63,704 nt of DNA from Kofleriaceae bacterium (GCA_018058095.1 JAGPCO010000029.1:1-63704); one strand, 5' to 3'; positions 35,791 through 46,856 are shown, counted from the stretch's first letter. Made by a program: numbers and translations. The notes: generated by a model from the letters alone, not told the origin.

Positions 35791-37146
35791 TCAGCAGCCG
35801 ACCTGGTTGCCGAACGGGTCGCACGCGGCGTCGACGCGGCCGGGGCGCGCGCGGGCGTCAGGCCGAGCCTCGGCGGGGCGGGCGTCGGCTCGAGGGGCGG
35901 GGGCGGCGTCGGCACGGCGGGGCGAAGGACGTCCGGAGGCATCGCGTGGCGCGGGCGCGACCTCGGCGTCGACCGGGGCCACGGGGGCCGCGTCGACGGT
36001 GATGCCGGTGGCGGGGGTGGTCGCGGCGTCGACGGTCGGCCCCGGGGCGGCATCGGCGCCGACGGTCGCGGCGGTGCCGGCGGCCGGAGTCCGACCGCGG
36101 CCCGAGGCCAGCACCACGGCCACGCCGGCCACCACCGCCAGCAGCGCGGCCGCGACGACGAGGCCTCGCCGCCGGCGCGGCGCCGGTCCGAGGTGACCGG
36201 TGGCGGTGGGCGCCGCGGTCGCGGCCAGCGTGACAGGGACACCGGCCGGTGGGGTCATCGTCAGGGTGGGCGGCGGGTACGGCGTGCCGGGGCGCCCCGT
36301 CGGCGCCGGCCCCCCGAGCGCGGCGATCAGCTCGGCCATGGTCTGGTAGCGACCATCGACCGCCTTGCTCAGGCAGCGGCTGATGATCGGCCGCAGCTCG
36401 GGCGGCGCTAGCGTCATCGGCGCCGGCTCCTCCATCGCCACCTGCAGCACCATCTCCGAGAAGCTCTCGGCGTTGAACGGGAGGCGGCCCTCGACCAGCT
36501 CGTACAGCACCACGCCGAGCGACCAGATGTCGGTGCGGCCATCGACGGTGCGGGCCGACCGCATCTGCTCGGGCGACATGTACGCCGGCGTGCCCAGCAT
36601 CGACTGGGTCTGCGTCAGCGACAGGTCGGCCTCCATCGTCGCCTTGGAGATGCCGAAGTCGAGGATCTTCACCGCCGGGCTGCCGTCGGGGCGATGGGTC
36701 AGCATCAGGTTGGCGGCCTTGATGTCGCGGTGGACGATGCCGAGGCCATGCGCCTCGGCCAGCGCGGTCGCCGCCTGCGTCACCAGGGTCACCGCCAGCT
36801 CGGGCGCGACCGGGCCGGCCCGGTCGATCAGCACCCCGAGGTCCTCACCCTCGAGGTAGTCCATCACCATGTACGGCCGGCCATCCTCGAGGGTGCCGAG
36901 GTCGTGGACGCGGGCGATGTGCTCCGACCGCAGGCGGACGACCGCCTTGCCCTCGCGCAGGAAGCGGGCGATGGCCTGCTCGTCGGCGATGTCCTCGCGC
37001 AGCAGCTTGATCGCGACCTGGTCCTCGAGCTGGAGGTGGCTGGCGCGCACCACCTCGCCCATCCCGCCCTTGCCGAGCACGCTCTCGACCCGGTACTTGC
37101 CGAGCAAGATCTGCCCAGGCAGGGTGGTCGCGGCGCGGCTGCTCAC
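35791..37146 (-). CDS. Ser/Thr protein kinase, single TM, Ala/Pro/Asp-rich tail
   Basis: 451 residues from GTG at 37146. Complete Hanks-type kinase: Gly-rich loop GKGGMGEV (25-32), Lys47, HRD 139-141 (HRDIKAAN), DFG 163-165, YMSPEQ and the GRTDIWSLG helix. A transmembrane segment follows at about 329-355 (GLVVAAALLAVVAGVAVVLA), then an outward Ala/Pro/Asp-rich tail ending CDPFGNQVGC, whose two cysteines could pair. It lacks PASTA or PEGA sensor domains, so its signal is unknown. Convergent with the lipoprotein cluster. Confidence 0.93.
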   Translation of the reverse strand: MSSRAATTLPGQILLGKYRVESVLGKGGMGEVVRASHLQLEDQVAIKLLREDIADEQAIARFLREGKAVVRLRSEHIARVHDLGTLEDGRPYMVMDYLEGEDLGVLIDRAGPVAPELAVTLVTQAATALAEAHGLGIVHRDIKAANLMLTHRPDGSPAVKILDFGISKATMEADLSLTQTQSMLGTPAYMSPEQMRSARTVDGRTDIWSLGVVLYELVEGRLPFNAESFSEMVLQVAMEEPAPMTLAPPELRPIISRCLSKAVDGRYQTMAELIAALGGPAPTGRPGTPYPPPTLTMTPPAGVPVTLAATAAPTATGHLGPAPRRRRGLVVAAALLAVVAGVAVVLASGRGRTPAAGTAATVGADAAPGPTVDAATTPATGITVDAAPVAPVDAEVAPAPRDASGRPSPRRADAAPAPRADARPAEARPDARARPGRVDAACDPFGNQVGC

Positions 37147-37152
37147 GCCGGC

Positions 37153-37158
37153 AATCTA
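37153..37158 (-). promoter_or_regulatory. Extended -10 (TGC-TAGATT) 6 bases before GTG
   Basis: Minus-strand TGCTAGATT is followed by GCCGGC and GTG 37146, placing the expected transcription start on the start codon. No Shine-Dalgarno sequence is present. Confidence 0.5.
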
Positions 37159-37184
37159 GCAGGCCGGCGCCGGCCGCGCCGGGG

Positions 37185-40100
37185 TCAGGGCAGGTTGGGG
37201 ATGCCCGGGGTCACCGTCGTCGTCGCCGCCCAGTCGGTGCTCGCGACGTCGGTGTCCTGCCCGTTGGGCAGCCGGGCGATCGCCATGACCATGACCGGGT
37301 CGTCGGCGAGGGCGGTGCTGTCGAGGCTGACCGTGCCCGGGAAGCCGGTCACGGTGGCGGCGCCGATCGTGCCCTCGTATCCCAGGCTGTCGAGCACGGT
37401 CGTGGTGGAGACGTCGATGAGCACGATGCCGTCCGGCGCGCCGTTCTGGACCGCGTCGGTCGCCGGCCAGGTCCCCGTCGGCGGGGTCAGCTTGAGGCCG
37501 GCCCCCATCGGCGTCACCGCGGCGGCGCCGATGACCAGGTAGCCGCCGGCCGGCAGGCTGCCGGCCGAGGCCAGCGCGACCCGGCGGTACTCCGGGGCCG
37601 GCGAGCTGGATCCATTGACCAGGACCAGCGCCAGGTTGGTCAGGTCGATCGGCTGGGTCGTCGGGTTGTACAGCTCGACGAACTCGACCGAGTCCGGGTT
37701 GGCGCCCTGGTCGTAGTCGACCTCGTTGATGACCAGGTGGCCGATCGACGCGACGATGGTGATGGTGGCGCTCGAGCTCGACGCACCCAGGGTCGCGGTC
37801 ACCATCGCGCTGGCGACCATGCTGGCGTCGACGTACGTGAAGGTCGCGCTGATCTGCCCGGCCGGCACGGTGACCGTGGCCGGCACGGTGCCGGCCGCGG
37901 CCGGAGCCAGGCTGAGCGCGACGACCGTGCCGCCCACCGGCGCCGGCAGGTCGAGCGTGGCGGTCAGGGTCTGGCTCGCACCCGGCGTGATGGTCGCGCT
38001 GCTCGGGCTCAGGGTCACGCTGGTCGGCAGCTCGGCCGCGCCCAGCACCCGCACCGTCGCCGTGCGCATGACCGCGCCCAGGCTGGCGGTCAGGGTGACC
38101 GCGGTGGCCTGGGTCAGGCCCGACACCAGCACCTGTGCGCTGGTCATGCCGGCCGGGATGGTCACGCCGCCGCCGGTGACGGTCAGCGCGGCCGGGTCGC
38201 TCGAGGTGATGGTGATCGTGGTGTCGGTCGCGGCCGGGGCGACCAGGCTGACGGTCAGCGGCGTCGGCGCAGTCGGCGTCATCACCTCGCCGACCCGCAC
38301 GAACGACAGCGGCGGGGTCAGGCTGGCCAGCACGGCGGCGCCGGCCGGCAGGTCGGTCAGGGCGCGTGGCTCGAGCTTGCTGTTGCTGTTGCGCCGGGCC
38401 AGCACGCCGGTGAGCGAGGCGAAGGTCTGGCCCACGGTCGGGCCGGGCAGGGCGAACAGGAAGTCGTCGACGATCAGCGAGGCGGCGCCATCGCCCACGG
38501 TGAACTCACCGAACGTGGCGTCGACCGCGGTGATGGCGGCGGCGCCGACCTGGACCAGCACCGACTCGAGCGTCGTCGCCCGGGTGCCGCCGGTGGTGAC
38601 CTCGGCCACCGTGGCCAGCACCGGCGCCGGCGGTGCCTCGACGGTGGCGCTGGTGATGGTGACCGCGCTGACCGTGGCCAGCTCGATCTGACCGCCGAAG
38701 TCGGTCACGGTGCCGGTCACGTTGACCCGGTTGCCGACCAGCGCGGCCAGGAAGGGCGAGGCCGTCCCGGTGAACACGAAGATGCCGGAGTGGTCGGGCC
38801 CGAGGTAGCCGGCGTCGCCGGCCTTGACCTGCATGAAGAAGCCGTTGTTGCCCTTGCCGGTGACCAGCCCGCCGCTGACGATGACGTCCTGGCCGAGCGG
38901 GATGGTGCCGTTCTTGATCTGGTAGATCGTCGCCGGGCAGCCGGCGTTGCCGGGGTTGGCCGCCATCGGGCAGGCGTCACACACGTCGCCCTTCTGGTCG
39001 CCGTCGGCGTCGGCCTGGTCGGGGTTGGCCGTGTTGGGGCAGTTGTCGGTGCCGTTGGCCACGCCGTCGCTGTCGAGGTCGTTCGGGTCGAACGCGCAGG
39101 TCGTGGTGTCGGGGTTGACCGGGCACACGTCACACACGTCGCCCTCGCCGTCGGCGTCGACGTCGCTCTGGACGCCGCCGTCGACCGGGCGGATCGGGTT
39201 GAACACGGTCGGGCAGTTGTCGCCGGTGTTGGCGAGGCCGTCGCCGTCGCTGTCGGTGGCGCTGGCGACGCCGGTGTACACGGTCGACCCGGCCACCGCG
39301 ACCGGGCGGGTCGGCGTGCAGCTCGGCTCGTTCATGGGCGTGCCACAGGTGAAGTCCGGATAGGCGCCGGCGCCGAGCGAGGCCTTGAGCTGGTCGTAGG
39401 TCTTGCCGATCTCGCCCATCAGGCACACCGCCTTGGCGCTGCCGCACACGTCGACCGGGTCACACCCGGTCGCGCCCAGGCCGGCGACGAGGTCGGCGTT
39501 GCCCGACAGCGGCGTGCCGCCGCGCAGCACCAGCAGCACGTCGGCCGGCTCGGCCGCGACCACGGCGCGGTGGTCGGTCCGGCTGCGACCATCGAAGATG
39601 GCGACGTCGGCGACGCGCCCGACCACCAGCTGGCCGATGGCGTCGTCGGTCGCGGTCACCGCGGCGGCGTCGACGGTCACCATGCGCCACAGGTCCTCGT
39701 CGGTGAAGTGGCCGCCGAGGTAGGTCCGGTTGAAGTCGTCGGCGCAGCGCAGCTCGCGCAGCAGGTTCATCGACCCGGTCGCGACCCAGTCGGTGCCGAG
39801 GGCGATCTGCACGCCCATGCGGTCGGCCACGGTCACCGGCGCGGTGTCGCCGTACAGCGTGATGTTCGATCGCGGCGACCAGATGAGCGCGGTGCCGGCC
39901 TGCGCCATCAGCCCGTAGTCGGCCGGCAAGAGGCCGATGCCGTGGATGATCGCCGTCTGCGGGGCCAGCAGGTTGTTGGACAGGCCCGGCGTCGTCACGT
40001 CGTAGGTAGTCGACGAGGTGCACAGGAACTCGTTGCGGCTGACCTGGTCGATACCCTCGGCGATGTGCGGCTCGTAGCCGTCGAACCCGGCGATGGACGT

Positions 40101-40823
40101 GGCGGTGTCGGGCGCCGCGCCGTAGTTGCAGTTGCTGGTGAGCTGGGCCCCACCGGCATCGTCGAGCGGGAAGGTCTCGAACCGGACCGCCTCCTGGCCG
40201 AGGCCACCCTGGTTGGGGGTGCTGTCGAGGTTACGCAGCAGGCCGGGCTGGCTGCCCGAGCCGATGGTGGAGGTGGCGCCGCCGAGGAGGAAGCGCAGCT
40301 CGCCCCACCGGATCTCGTCTGCGGTGGCGCTGCCCGCGGTGTTGATCTCGGTGTGGCCGCGCTGGCCCCGGCGCCAGTCGTGGCGGTGCTCGTAGCGCTC
40401 GCCGGTGTCGGTGTACGGCGGGTTCTGCGCGAAGGTGATGTGGTCGTGGGTGTTGATGAGGCCGGGCGAGATGACCCCCAGCGGGCAGTCGACGCGGGTC
40501 TCGCCGCCGGTGGCGCAGCTGGCGCCGACGCAGGTGATGAGCCCGGCGGCGTCGATGGCGACCTCGCCGGTCATGGCCCCGGTCGGGGTCAGAAGGCGGC
40601 CGGACAGGATCTTGCGGGCGTCGCCGGGGGTCACCGTACACGCAGGCCCACCGGGGGGCGCGTCGACGCTGGCGTCGGCGCCGCCGACCGGGCCGTCGAC
40701 CGCGGGCCTGCCGTCGGGCTCGCCGCTGGCGTCGTCGCCGCAGCCGGCGCCGAGGCCAACCAGCAGGAGCGTGCACGACATCGACAGGAGGAAGGAGCAC
40801 GTGGCAAGGGGCGAGCGGACCAT
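37185..40823 (-). CDS. Giant lipoprotein: amidohydrolase, TSP3, OB-like and lamin-tail domains
   Basis: 1,212 residues from ATG at 40823 (a GTG three codons upstream is possible). Lipobox LLVGLGAGC (Cys28). Residues about 65-440 are an amidohydrolase of the TRZ/ATZ-like superfamily with HxH at 126/128 (LINTHDHI), a later His in AIIHGIG and Asp in ALGTDW, so metal binding looks intact. TSP3 repeats follow at about 520-630 (DSDGDGLANTGDNC, DSDGVANGTDNC). Then come an OB-fold-like domain (about 630-780) of the type found beside extracellular nucleases, an Ig-like Thr/Val-rich region (about 790-1010), and a lamin-tail domain (from about 1026, HLVINEVDYDQGANPDSVEF). Substrate unknown. Confidence 0.85.
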   Translation of the reverse strand: MVRSPLATCSFLLSMSCTLLLVGLGAGCGDDASGEPDGRPAVDGPVGGADASVDAPPGGPACTVTPGDARKILSGRLLTPTGAMTGEVAIDAAGLITCVGASCATGGETRVDCPLGVISPGLINTHDHITFAQNPPYTDTGERYEHRHDWRRGQRGHTEINTAGSATADEIRWGELRFLLGGATSTIGSGSQPGLLRNLDSTPNQGGLGQEAVRFETFPLDDAGGAQLTSNCNYGAAPDTATSIAGFDGYEPHIAEGIDQVSRNEFLCTSSTTYDVTTPGLSNNLLAPQTAIIHGIGLLPADYGLMAQAGTALIWSPRSNITLYGDTAPVTVADRMGVQIALGTDWVATGSMNLLRELRCADDFNRTYLGGHFTDEDLWRMVTVDAAAVTATDDAIGQLVVGRVADVAIFDGRSRTDHRAVVAAEPADVLLVLRGGTPLSGNADLVAGLGATGCDPVDVCGSAKAVCLMGEIGKTYDQLKASLGAGAYPDFTCGTPMNEPSCTPTRPVAVAGSTVYTGVASATDSDGDGLANTGDNCPTVFNPIRPVDGGVQSDVDADGEGDVCDVCPVNPDTTTCAFDPNDLDSDGVANGTDNCPNTANPDQADADGDQKGDVCDACPMAANPGNAGCPATIYQIKNGTIPLGQDVIVSGGLVTGKGNNGFFMQVKAGDAGYLGPDHSGIFVFTGTASPFLAALVGNRVNVTGTVTDFGGQIELATVSAVTITSATVEAPPAPVLATVAEVTTGGTRATTLESVLVQVGAAAITAVDATFGEFTVGDGAASLIVDDFLFALPGPTVGQTFASLTGVLARRNSNSKLEPRALTDLPAGAAVLASLTPPLSFVRVGEVMTPTAPTPLTVSLVAPAATDTTITITSSDPAALTVTGGGVTIPAGMTSAQVLVSGLTQATAVTLTASLGAVMRTATVRVLGAAELPTSVTLSPSSATITPGASQTLTATLDLPAPVGGTVVALSLAPAAAGTVPATVTVPAGQISATFTYVDASMVASAMVTATLGASSSSATITIVASIGHLVINEVDYDQGANPDSVEFVELYNPTTQPIDLTNLALVLVNGSSSPAPEYRRVALASAGSLPAGGYLVIGAAAVTPMGAGLKLTPPTGTWPATDAVQNGAPDGIVLIDVSTTTVLDSLGYEGTIGAATVTGFPGTVSLDSTALADDPVMVMAIARLPNGQDTDVASTDWAATTTVTPGIPNLP

Positions 40824-40830
40824 GGCCGGC

Positions 40831-40836
40831 ACGCTA
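40831..40836 (-). promoter_or_regulatory. Extended -10 (TGC-TAGCGT) 7 bases before ATG
   Basis: Minus-strand GTGCTAGCGT is followed by 7 bases and ATG 40823. The same ten bases occur at the same place before the SDR gene at 43163, so they recur independently. Confidence 0.5.
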
Positions 40837-40997
40837 GCACTCCGGCCGGCATTCGGTTGCGCTGTCCGTCACGCCGGTGTCGATCGTCCGACCGCCGCCG
40901 CGATCGTCACCGCGCCCTCACGATTCCGCCACGTTGCCGACGCTGGTAGCGGGCATGCGGCTCGCAAGCGACCGGTCGGTGTGCAGCCCGCGCGTGT

Positions 40998-41003
40998 TAG
41001 CCT
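40998..41003 (+). promoter_or_regulatory. Extended -10 (TGT-TAGCCT) 7 bases before ATG
   Basis: TGTTAGCCT is followed by CGACCAC and ATG 41011. No Shine-Dalgarno sequence lies between; the transcript would be leaderless or carry about one untranslated base. Confidence 0.45.
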
Positions 41004-41010
41004 CGACCAC

Positions 41011-41598
41011 ATGGTCGCCGCCATGGACCCCGCGCTGCTCGAGCCGGGCCGGTTCCGCGGCCTGCGCCGGGACGAGTACGAGCGCCTGGCCGAGCTCGGG
41101 GCGTTCGACCACGAGAAGGTCGAGCTGCTGCGCGGCGTGGTGGTGTCGGTGAGCCCGCAGGGACCACCCCACGCCTGGCTGGTCGCCCGCATCAACGAGG
41201 TGCTGGTGCTGGCCCTGCGCGGCGGCCACACCGTGCGGCCCCAGCTGCCGATGGCCGCCGCCGACGATTCGATGCCCGAGCCCGACCTGGCGGTGGTGGC
41301 GCCGGCGCCGCGCGGGTCGCCGCACCCTGGGCCCGACGCGGTCGCGCTGGTGGTCGAGGTGTCGGCGTCGTCGCTGGCGATCGATCGCCGGGTCAAGGCC
41401 GAGATCTACGCCGCCGGTGGCGTGCCGGAGTACTGGGTGGTCGACGTCGAGGCCCGGGTGGTGCATCGCCACACCGAGCCCAGCGGCGCCCGCCCGGGTC
41501 GCTTCCACCGGGTGGAGGTGCTCGGCCCGGGCCAGGTCATCGCGCCGGTCGGCCTGCCCGGGCACACGTTCGCGGTGGCCGACCTGCTCGGCGACTGA
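41011..41598 (+). CDS. Uma2 family endonuclease-like protein (DUF820)
   Basis: 195 residues from ATG at 41011 (a second ATG lies 4 codons in). The Uma2/DUF820 PD-(D/E)xK core is visible: Glu in HEKVELLRGVV, Asp in SMPEPDLAVV, and the E...K pair in VVEVSASSLAIDRRVKAEIY, followed by GVPEYWVVD. Length fits the family. These proteins are abundant in cyanobacteria and myxobacteria and their biological role is unclear; nuclease activity is inferred from the fold. Convergent with the cupredoxin gene, 9 bases apart. Confidence 0.88.
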   Translation: MVAAMDPALLEPGRFRGLRRDEYERLAELGAFDHEKVELLRGVVVSVSPQGPPHAWLVARINEVLVLALRGGHTVRPQLPMAAADDSMPEPDLAVVAPAPRGSPHPGPDAVALVVEVSASSLAIDRRVKAEIYAAGGVPEYWVVDVEARVVHRHTEPSGARPGRFHRVEVLGPGQVIAPVGLPGHTFAVADLLGD

Positions 41599-41607
41599 GG
41601 CGGCCGG

Positions 41608-42324
41608 CTACTTCGTCGTCGGGGTGGCCGCGGCCGCGAACACGAAGTCGAGCTTGGCCGCCTTGCCCTTGCTGACCTTGACCTTCTTGCGCTGGGTGCC
41701 GAGCACCGGGTGCCAGGCCTCGACGGTGTAGCGCCCGGGCGCCAGGCCGGTCAGCTCGAACCGGCCGCCAGCGCCGGTGACGGCGAAGAACGGGTGGTCC
41801 GACACCGGCAGGTACGCGTGCATCCACGGGTGCACGTCGCACTGCAGCTCGACCACGTCGCCGGCCTTGGCGGTCAGGTCGCGCACGATGTCGGGCGCGG
41901 CGGCCGGCTGGGCCAGGTTGAACCACGGCTTCTGCGCCAGCGTGCTGCGCACGTTGTGGTAGGTCGGGTCGCCGTTCTTGACCACCAGCTTCTGCCCGAC
42001 CATCACGCCGACGACGCGCGGCGTGTACATACACTCGGTCTGCACCAGCGTCGCCGGGCTGGTCGGCGCGGCGTGGGTGCCGGCGCCGCCGTTGCTCACC
42101 CGCACCAGCACGTCGCGCACCTTGCCGGCGTCGACGATCACGTCCTCCGACAGCTTGTCGACCTTGGCGCACACCGGGTCGGTGTCGCGCACCAGCTTGG
42201 TCCGCGCCGGCGGCGTGCCCTTGAAGCTGACGGTGCCGCGCACCGCGCCGGTCGGCGCCGGCTGGGCCGCGGCCAGGCCGGTGGCGAGGCAGATCGCGGC
42301 CGGGACGAGCAGGAGGTGGCGCAT
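41608..42324 (-). CDS. Exported cupredoxin-like protein with carboxypeptidase-regulatory fold
   Basis: 238 residues from ATG at 42324, chosen for its signal peptide (LLLVPAAICLATGLAAAQP); ATG 42351 would add 9 residues. Type-1 copper ligands are visible: His in DPTYHNVRS and the Cys-x2-His-x2-Met set in LQCDVHPWMHAYL. The C-terminal part (GAGGRFELTGLAPGRYTVEA) resembles a carboxypeptidase-regulatory-like beta domain. Probably a periplasmic electron carrier or copper-binding protein of the plastocyanin/methylamine-utilisation-like group. TACCTC lies 7 bases before the ATG. Confidence 0.8.
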   Translation of the reverse strand: MRHLLLVPAAICLATGLAAAQPAPTGAVRGTVSFKGTPPARTKLVRDTDPVCAKVDKLSEDVIVDAGKVRDVLVRVSNGGAGTHAAPTSPATLVQTECMYTPRVVGVMVGQKLVVKNGDPTYHNVRSTLAQKPWFNLAQPAAAPDIVRDLTAKAGDVVELQCDVHPWMHAYLPVSDHPFFAVTGAGGRFELTGLAPGRYTVEAWHPVLGTQRKKVKVSKGKAAKLDFVFAAAATPTTK

Positions 42325-42380
42325 GGGGCGGGAGGTAGACGGCCTGGGCATGGCGATATTCGAGGTGTTCGTGGGCACCG

Positions 42381-43163
42381 TCAGGCCGAGGTCAGGCCGC
42401 CGTCGACGACCAGCACGGTGCCGGTGGTGAACGAGGCGGCGTCCGACAGGAGGTAGACCGCGGCGCCGGCGATCTCGGCTGGCTGGGCGTGGCGGGCCAG
42501 CGGCGTGCGGCCGACCACGTGGTCGCGCAGCATGGGGTTGGCGACGATGGCCGAGGCGAACTTGGTCTCGACCAGGCCGGGGGCGATGGCGTTGACGCGG
42601 ATGCCGCTGCCGCCGAGCTCGAACGCCAGGGTCTGCGTCATCGAGATCACCGCGGCCTTGGTCATGCCGTACACGCCCTGCATCGGCGCGGCCCGCAGGC
42701 CGGCCACGCTGGCGACGTTGACGATGCTGACGCCGGCGGTCGCGCCCCGGCCGCGCGCGTGCCGGACCATGGCCCGGGCCGCGTAGAAGTAGCCCTTGAG
42801 GTTGACCTCGACGGTCTTGTCGATGGCCGCGTCGGGCGTGTCGACCAGTGGGCCGAAGTACGGGTTGGTCGCCGCGTTGTTGACCAGGCCATCGACCCGG
42901 CCGAAGCGGTCGGTCGCGCGGGTGAACAGGGCGTCGACGTCGGCTGCCTTGCCGGTGTGGCAGGCCACCGCCATGACCTGCTCGGGCGGCAGGGTGGCCG
43001 CCGCGGCGTCGAGGTCGGCCTGCTTGCGCGAGGCCAGCACGACGTTGGCGCCGGCGCTGACGCAGGCCTGGGCCATGGCCAGGCCGATGCCGCGGCTGGC
43101 GCCGGTGATGACGATGGTCTTGCCGGCGAGCGCGCCGGCGGCGGGGGACGAGGAGGGCTGCAT
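42381..43163 (-). CDS. Short-chain dehydrogenase/reductase
   Basis: 260 residues from ATG at 43163. Classical SDR: cofactor motif TGASRGIG (20-27), NNAA (95-98), Asn121, catalytic Ser152, and Tyr165/Lys169 in VYGMTK, then IRVNAIAPGLVETKF and a C-terminal GTVLVVDGGLTSA. Arg in ASRKQ after strand 2 suggests NADP(H) preference. Substrate not evident; these proteins often reduce 3-oxoacyl or related carbonyl groups. It is divergent from an acyl-CoA dehydrogenase, which may hint at fatty-acid metabolism. Confidence 0.92.
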   Translation of the reverse strand: MQPSSSPAAGALAGKTIVITGASRGIGLAMAQACVSAGANVVLASRKQADLDAAAATLPPEQVMAVACHTGKAADVDALFTRATDRFGRVDGLVNNAATNPYFGPLVDTPDAAIDKTVEVNLKGYFYAARAMVRHARGRGATAGVSIVNVASVAGLRAAPMQGVYGMTKAAVISMTQTLAFELGGSGIRVNAIAPGLVETKFASAIVANPMLRDHVVGRTPLARHAQPAEIAGAAVYLLSDAASFTTGTVLVVDGGLTSA

Positions 43164-43171
43164 CGGCGGGA

Positions 43172-43177
43172 ACGCTA
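43172..43177 (-). promoter_or_regulatory. Extended -10 (TGC-TAGCGT) 8 bases before ATG
   Basis: Minus-strand GTGCTAGCGT is followed by TCCCGCCG and ATG 43163. Same decamer as before the giant lipoprotein gene. Confidence 0.5.
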
Positions 43178-43271
43178 GCACCGCCGGGTGCGGGCGGGGC
43201 CGGGGGGACCCGCGGACCCCTGCCACCCGGTTGGCCGGGCGGATGCGCCAGTACGCCACACGCCGACCGCC

Positions 43272-43300
43272 TTGACGCGACGCGGCACCGCGGCCACACT
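43272..43300 (+). promoter_or_regulatory. Probable promoter of the acyl-CoA dehydrogenase gene
   Basis: TTGACG (43272-43277) followed after 17 bases by CACACT (43295-43300). The -35 is good and the -10 weak. The FadR-like inverted repeat begins 5 bases after the -10, over the expected transcription start. Confidence 0.5.
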
Positions 43301-43305
43301 TCGAC

Positions 43306-43323
43306 TGAATGACGGCTCATTCA
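43306..43323. promoter_or_regulatory. FadR/TetR-like operator TGAATGA-N4-TCATTCA
   Basis: A perfect inverted repeat with 7-base arms and a 4-base centre. The arms and spacing match the operator of the TetR-family fatty-acid degradation repressor FadR (YsiA) of Bacillus subtilis, which is released by long-chain acyl-CoA. The site sits between a promoter and an acyl-CoA dehydrogenase gene, the expected target. No such regulator is encoded in the window. Confidence 0.7.
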
Positions 43324-43385
43324 GGGCCTGGTCAGACGCCCCGCCTGGTCGATTCACCCTCCATCCAGCACGGTCAGGAGCCCCC

Positions 43386-45221
<1,836 letters not shown>

Positions 45222-45310
45222 CCGGGGCCGGCGTCACCCGCGCGCCGCGCCCTGCCAGCGTCTGCCAGCCCCGGCCCGCGCTTCCGGGCCCGGCCTGGCC
45301 GGCGTCGGCC

Positions 45311-45316
45311 TACAGT
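45311..45316 (+). promoter_or_regulatory. -10-like TACAGT 7 bases before ATG
   Basis: TACAGT is followed by CGGGCCA and ATG 45324. No upstream TG extension and no Shine-Dalgarno sequence are seen. Confidence 0.4.
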
Positions 45317-45323
45317 CGGGCCA

Positions 45324-46856
45324 ATGCTCCGCGCCGCCCGCCCCGCCGCCGCCCTCGTCCTCGTCCTCGTCACCGCCTGCGGCGACAACGACCCGGCCCC
45401 GCCCGACGCCGGCCCATCCAGCCCCGACGCGTCGACCGCGGCCTGCACCGACCTGGCCGACCCGGTGCCGACCGGGATCCTCACCACCGTCAGCGACATG
45501 CCGGCCCTCACGGGCTGCGCCGCCGGCGGCCTGGTCGAGCTCGCGCCCGACGTGTGGTTCGTGCGGTCGGACCCGGTCAGCGGGTTCGGTTACGCCTATC
45601 CGCGGGTCGGCAGCTCGTGCGCCGACGGGCTCACCGTCACCAACAACGACTACACCTGGTCCGACGGCACGATCGGCTTCGCTCGTCGTGGCGTGAGCGG
45701 GCAGGGCTTCGAGTTCGCCCGCGCCGCCGCGGTGTGCCTGGGTCAGGACGGCCTGCTGCGCTACGCCGAGCGCGTGTGCTTCCAGCCGGCCGGGGAAGCG
45801 CTCGAGTGCCGCGACTCGGTCGCCGGCACCGGCACCCGCTACCCGGTGCTGGGCGAGCAGGGGCGCAACGTGACGCTGGTGGCCAGCGACGAGTTTGACG
45901 CCGCCGCGTTCGACGTCGACATCCGCGGCGACGTCGCCTACGTCGCGGTCGACGGCGGGGTGCGCGCCTACGACCTGTCCGACCCGGCCGCCATGCCGCT
46001 GCTGGGCGTGCTCGACCTGCCCGGCTCGTTCACCATCAACGACATCGAGGTGGTCGAGTTCGCCGGCCGCCGCACCGCCTACGTGTCCGATGACGCCACC
46101 CTGGTCATCGACGTGACCGACCCGACGGCGATGGTCGCGCTCGGCACCGTCGACAACTCCGGGCGCGACCCGTACTCGCACACGGTTCAGGTCGGGCTGC
46201 GCGGCGGGGTGCCGCACCTGTACCTGGGTGGCCAGGCCGGCATCCCGGTCTACAGCCTGGCCAACCCGGTCAGCCCGCTCCACGTCGGCACCATCGCGCT
46301 GACGCAGGAGGGCACCCACGACATGACCGTCGACGGCACCCGCATCTACGTCAACAACGAGTTCGGCGGCTTCGTCACCGTCGACGCCACCAGCCTGACC
46401 ACGCCGGTCGAGGGCGCCCGTCGCAACGGCACCTTCTACGACCACGCCAGCGCGGTCGGCACCAGCGGGGCGCGCCGGCTGGTCATCCACGGCGGCGAGG
46501 GCCTGGAGGAGGACGGGCGCGGCACCCACCTGCGCGTGTTCGACGGTGACCCCGGCTCAGCTACCTTCATGCAGCAGCTCGGCGAGTTCGCGACCCGGGC
46601 CGAGACGGGCATCCACAACATGCAGCTGCGCGACGGCGTGGCCTACGTCGCCTACTACCACGACGGCTTCCGCATGATCGACCTGACCGACCCGGCCAGC
46701 CCGGTCGAGCTCGGTCACTACAACACGTGGGACCGCGCACACGGCAACGGCGGCGCGTTCGACGGCGCCATCGGCATCGACCTGGCCGCTGACGGCTCGG
46801 TCGTGCTGGTCAACTACGGCGGCAGCGTCATGCGCCTGCGCCCGACCCCGCGCTGA
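45324..46856 (+). CDS. LVIVD-type beta-propeller lipoprotein
   Basis: 510 residues. Lipobox LVLVTAC (Cys19), an Asp/Pro/Ser linker and a Cys-containing N-terminal domain (about 40-180). The rest consists of repeated four-strand blades with the LVIVD pattern (AYVAVDGGVRAYDLSDPAAM, TAYVSDDATLVIDVTDPTAM, IYVNNEFGGFVTVDATSL, AYVAYYHDGFRMIDLTDPAS), indicating a surface-exposed beta-propeller. Such propellers bind proteins or sugars; the ligand is unknown. Confidence 0.85.
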   Translation: MLRAARPAAALVLVLVTACGDNDPAPPDAGPSSPDASTAACTDLADPVPTGILTTVSDMPALTGCAAGGLVELAPDVWFVRSDPVSGFGYAYPRVGSSCADGLTVTNNDYTWSDGTIGFARRGVSGQGFEFARAAAVCLGQDGLLRYAERVCFQPAGEALECRDSVAGTGTRYPVLGEQGRNVTLVASDEFDAAAFDVDIRGDVAYVAVDGGVRAYDLSDPAAMPLLGVLDLPGSFTINDIEVVEFAGRRTAYVSDDATLVIDVTDPTAMVALGTVDNSGRDPYSHTVQVGLRGGVPHLYLGGQAGIPVYSLANPVSPLHVGTIALTQEGTHDMTVDGTRIYVNNEFGGFVTVDATSLTTPVEGARRNGTFYDHASAVGTSGARRLVIHGGEGLEEDGRGTHLRVFDGDPGSATFMQQLGEFATRAETGIHNMQLRDGVAYVAYYHDGFRMIDLTDPASPVELGHYNTWDRAHGNGGAFDGAIGIDLAADGSVVLVNYGGSVMRLRPTPR

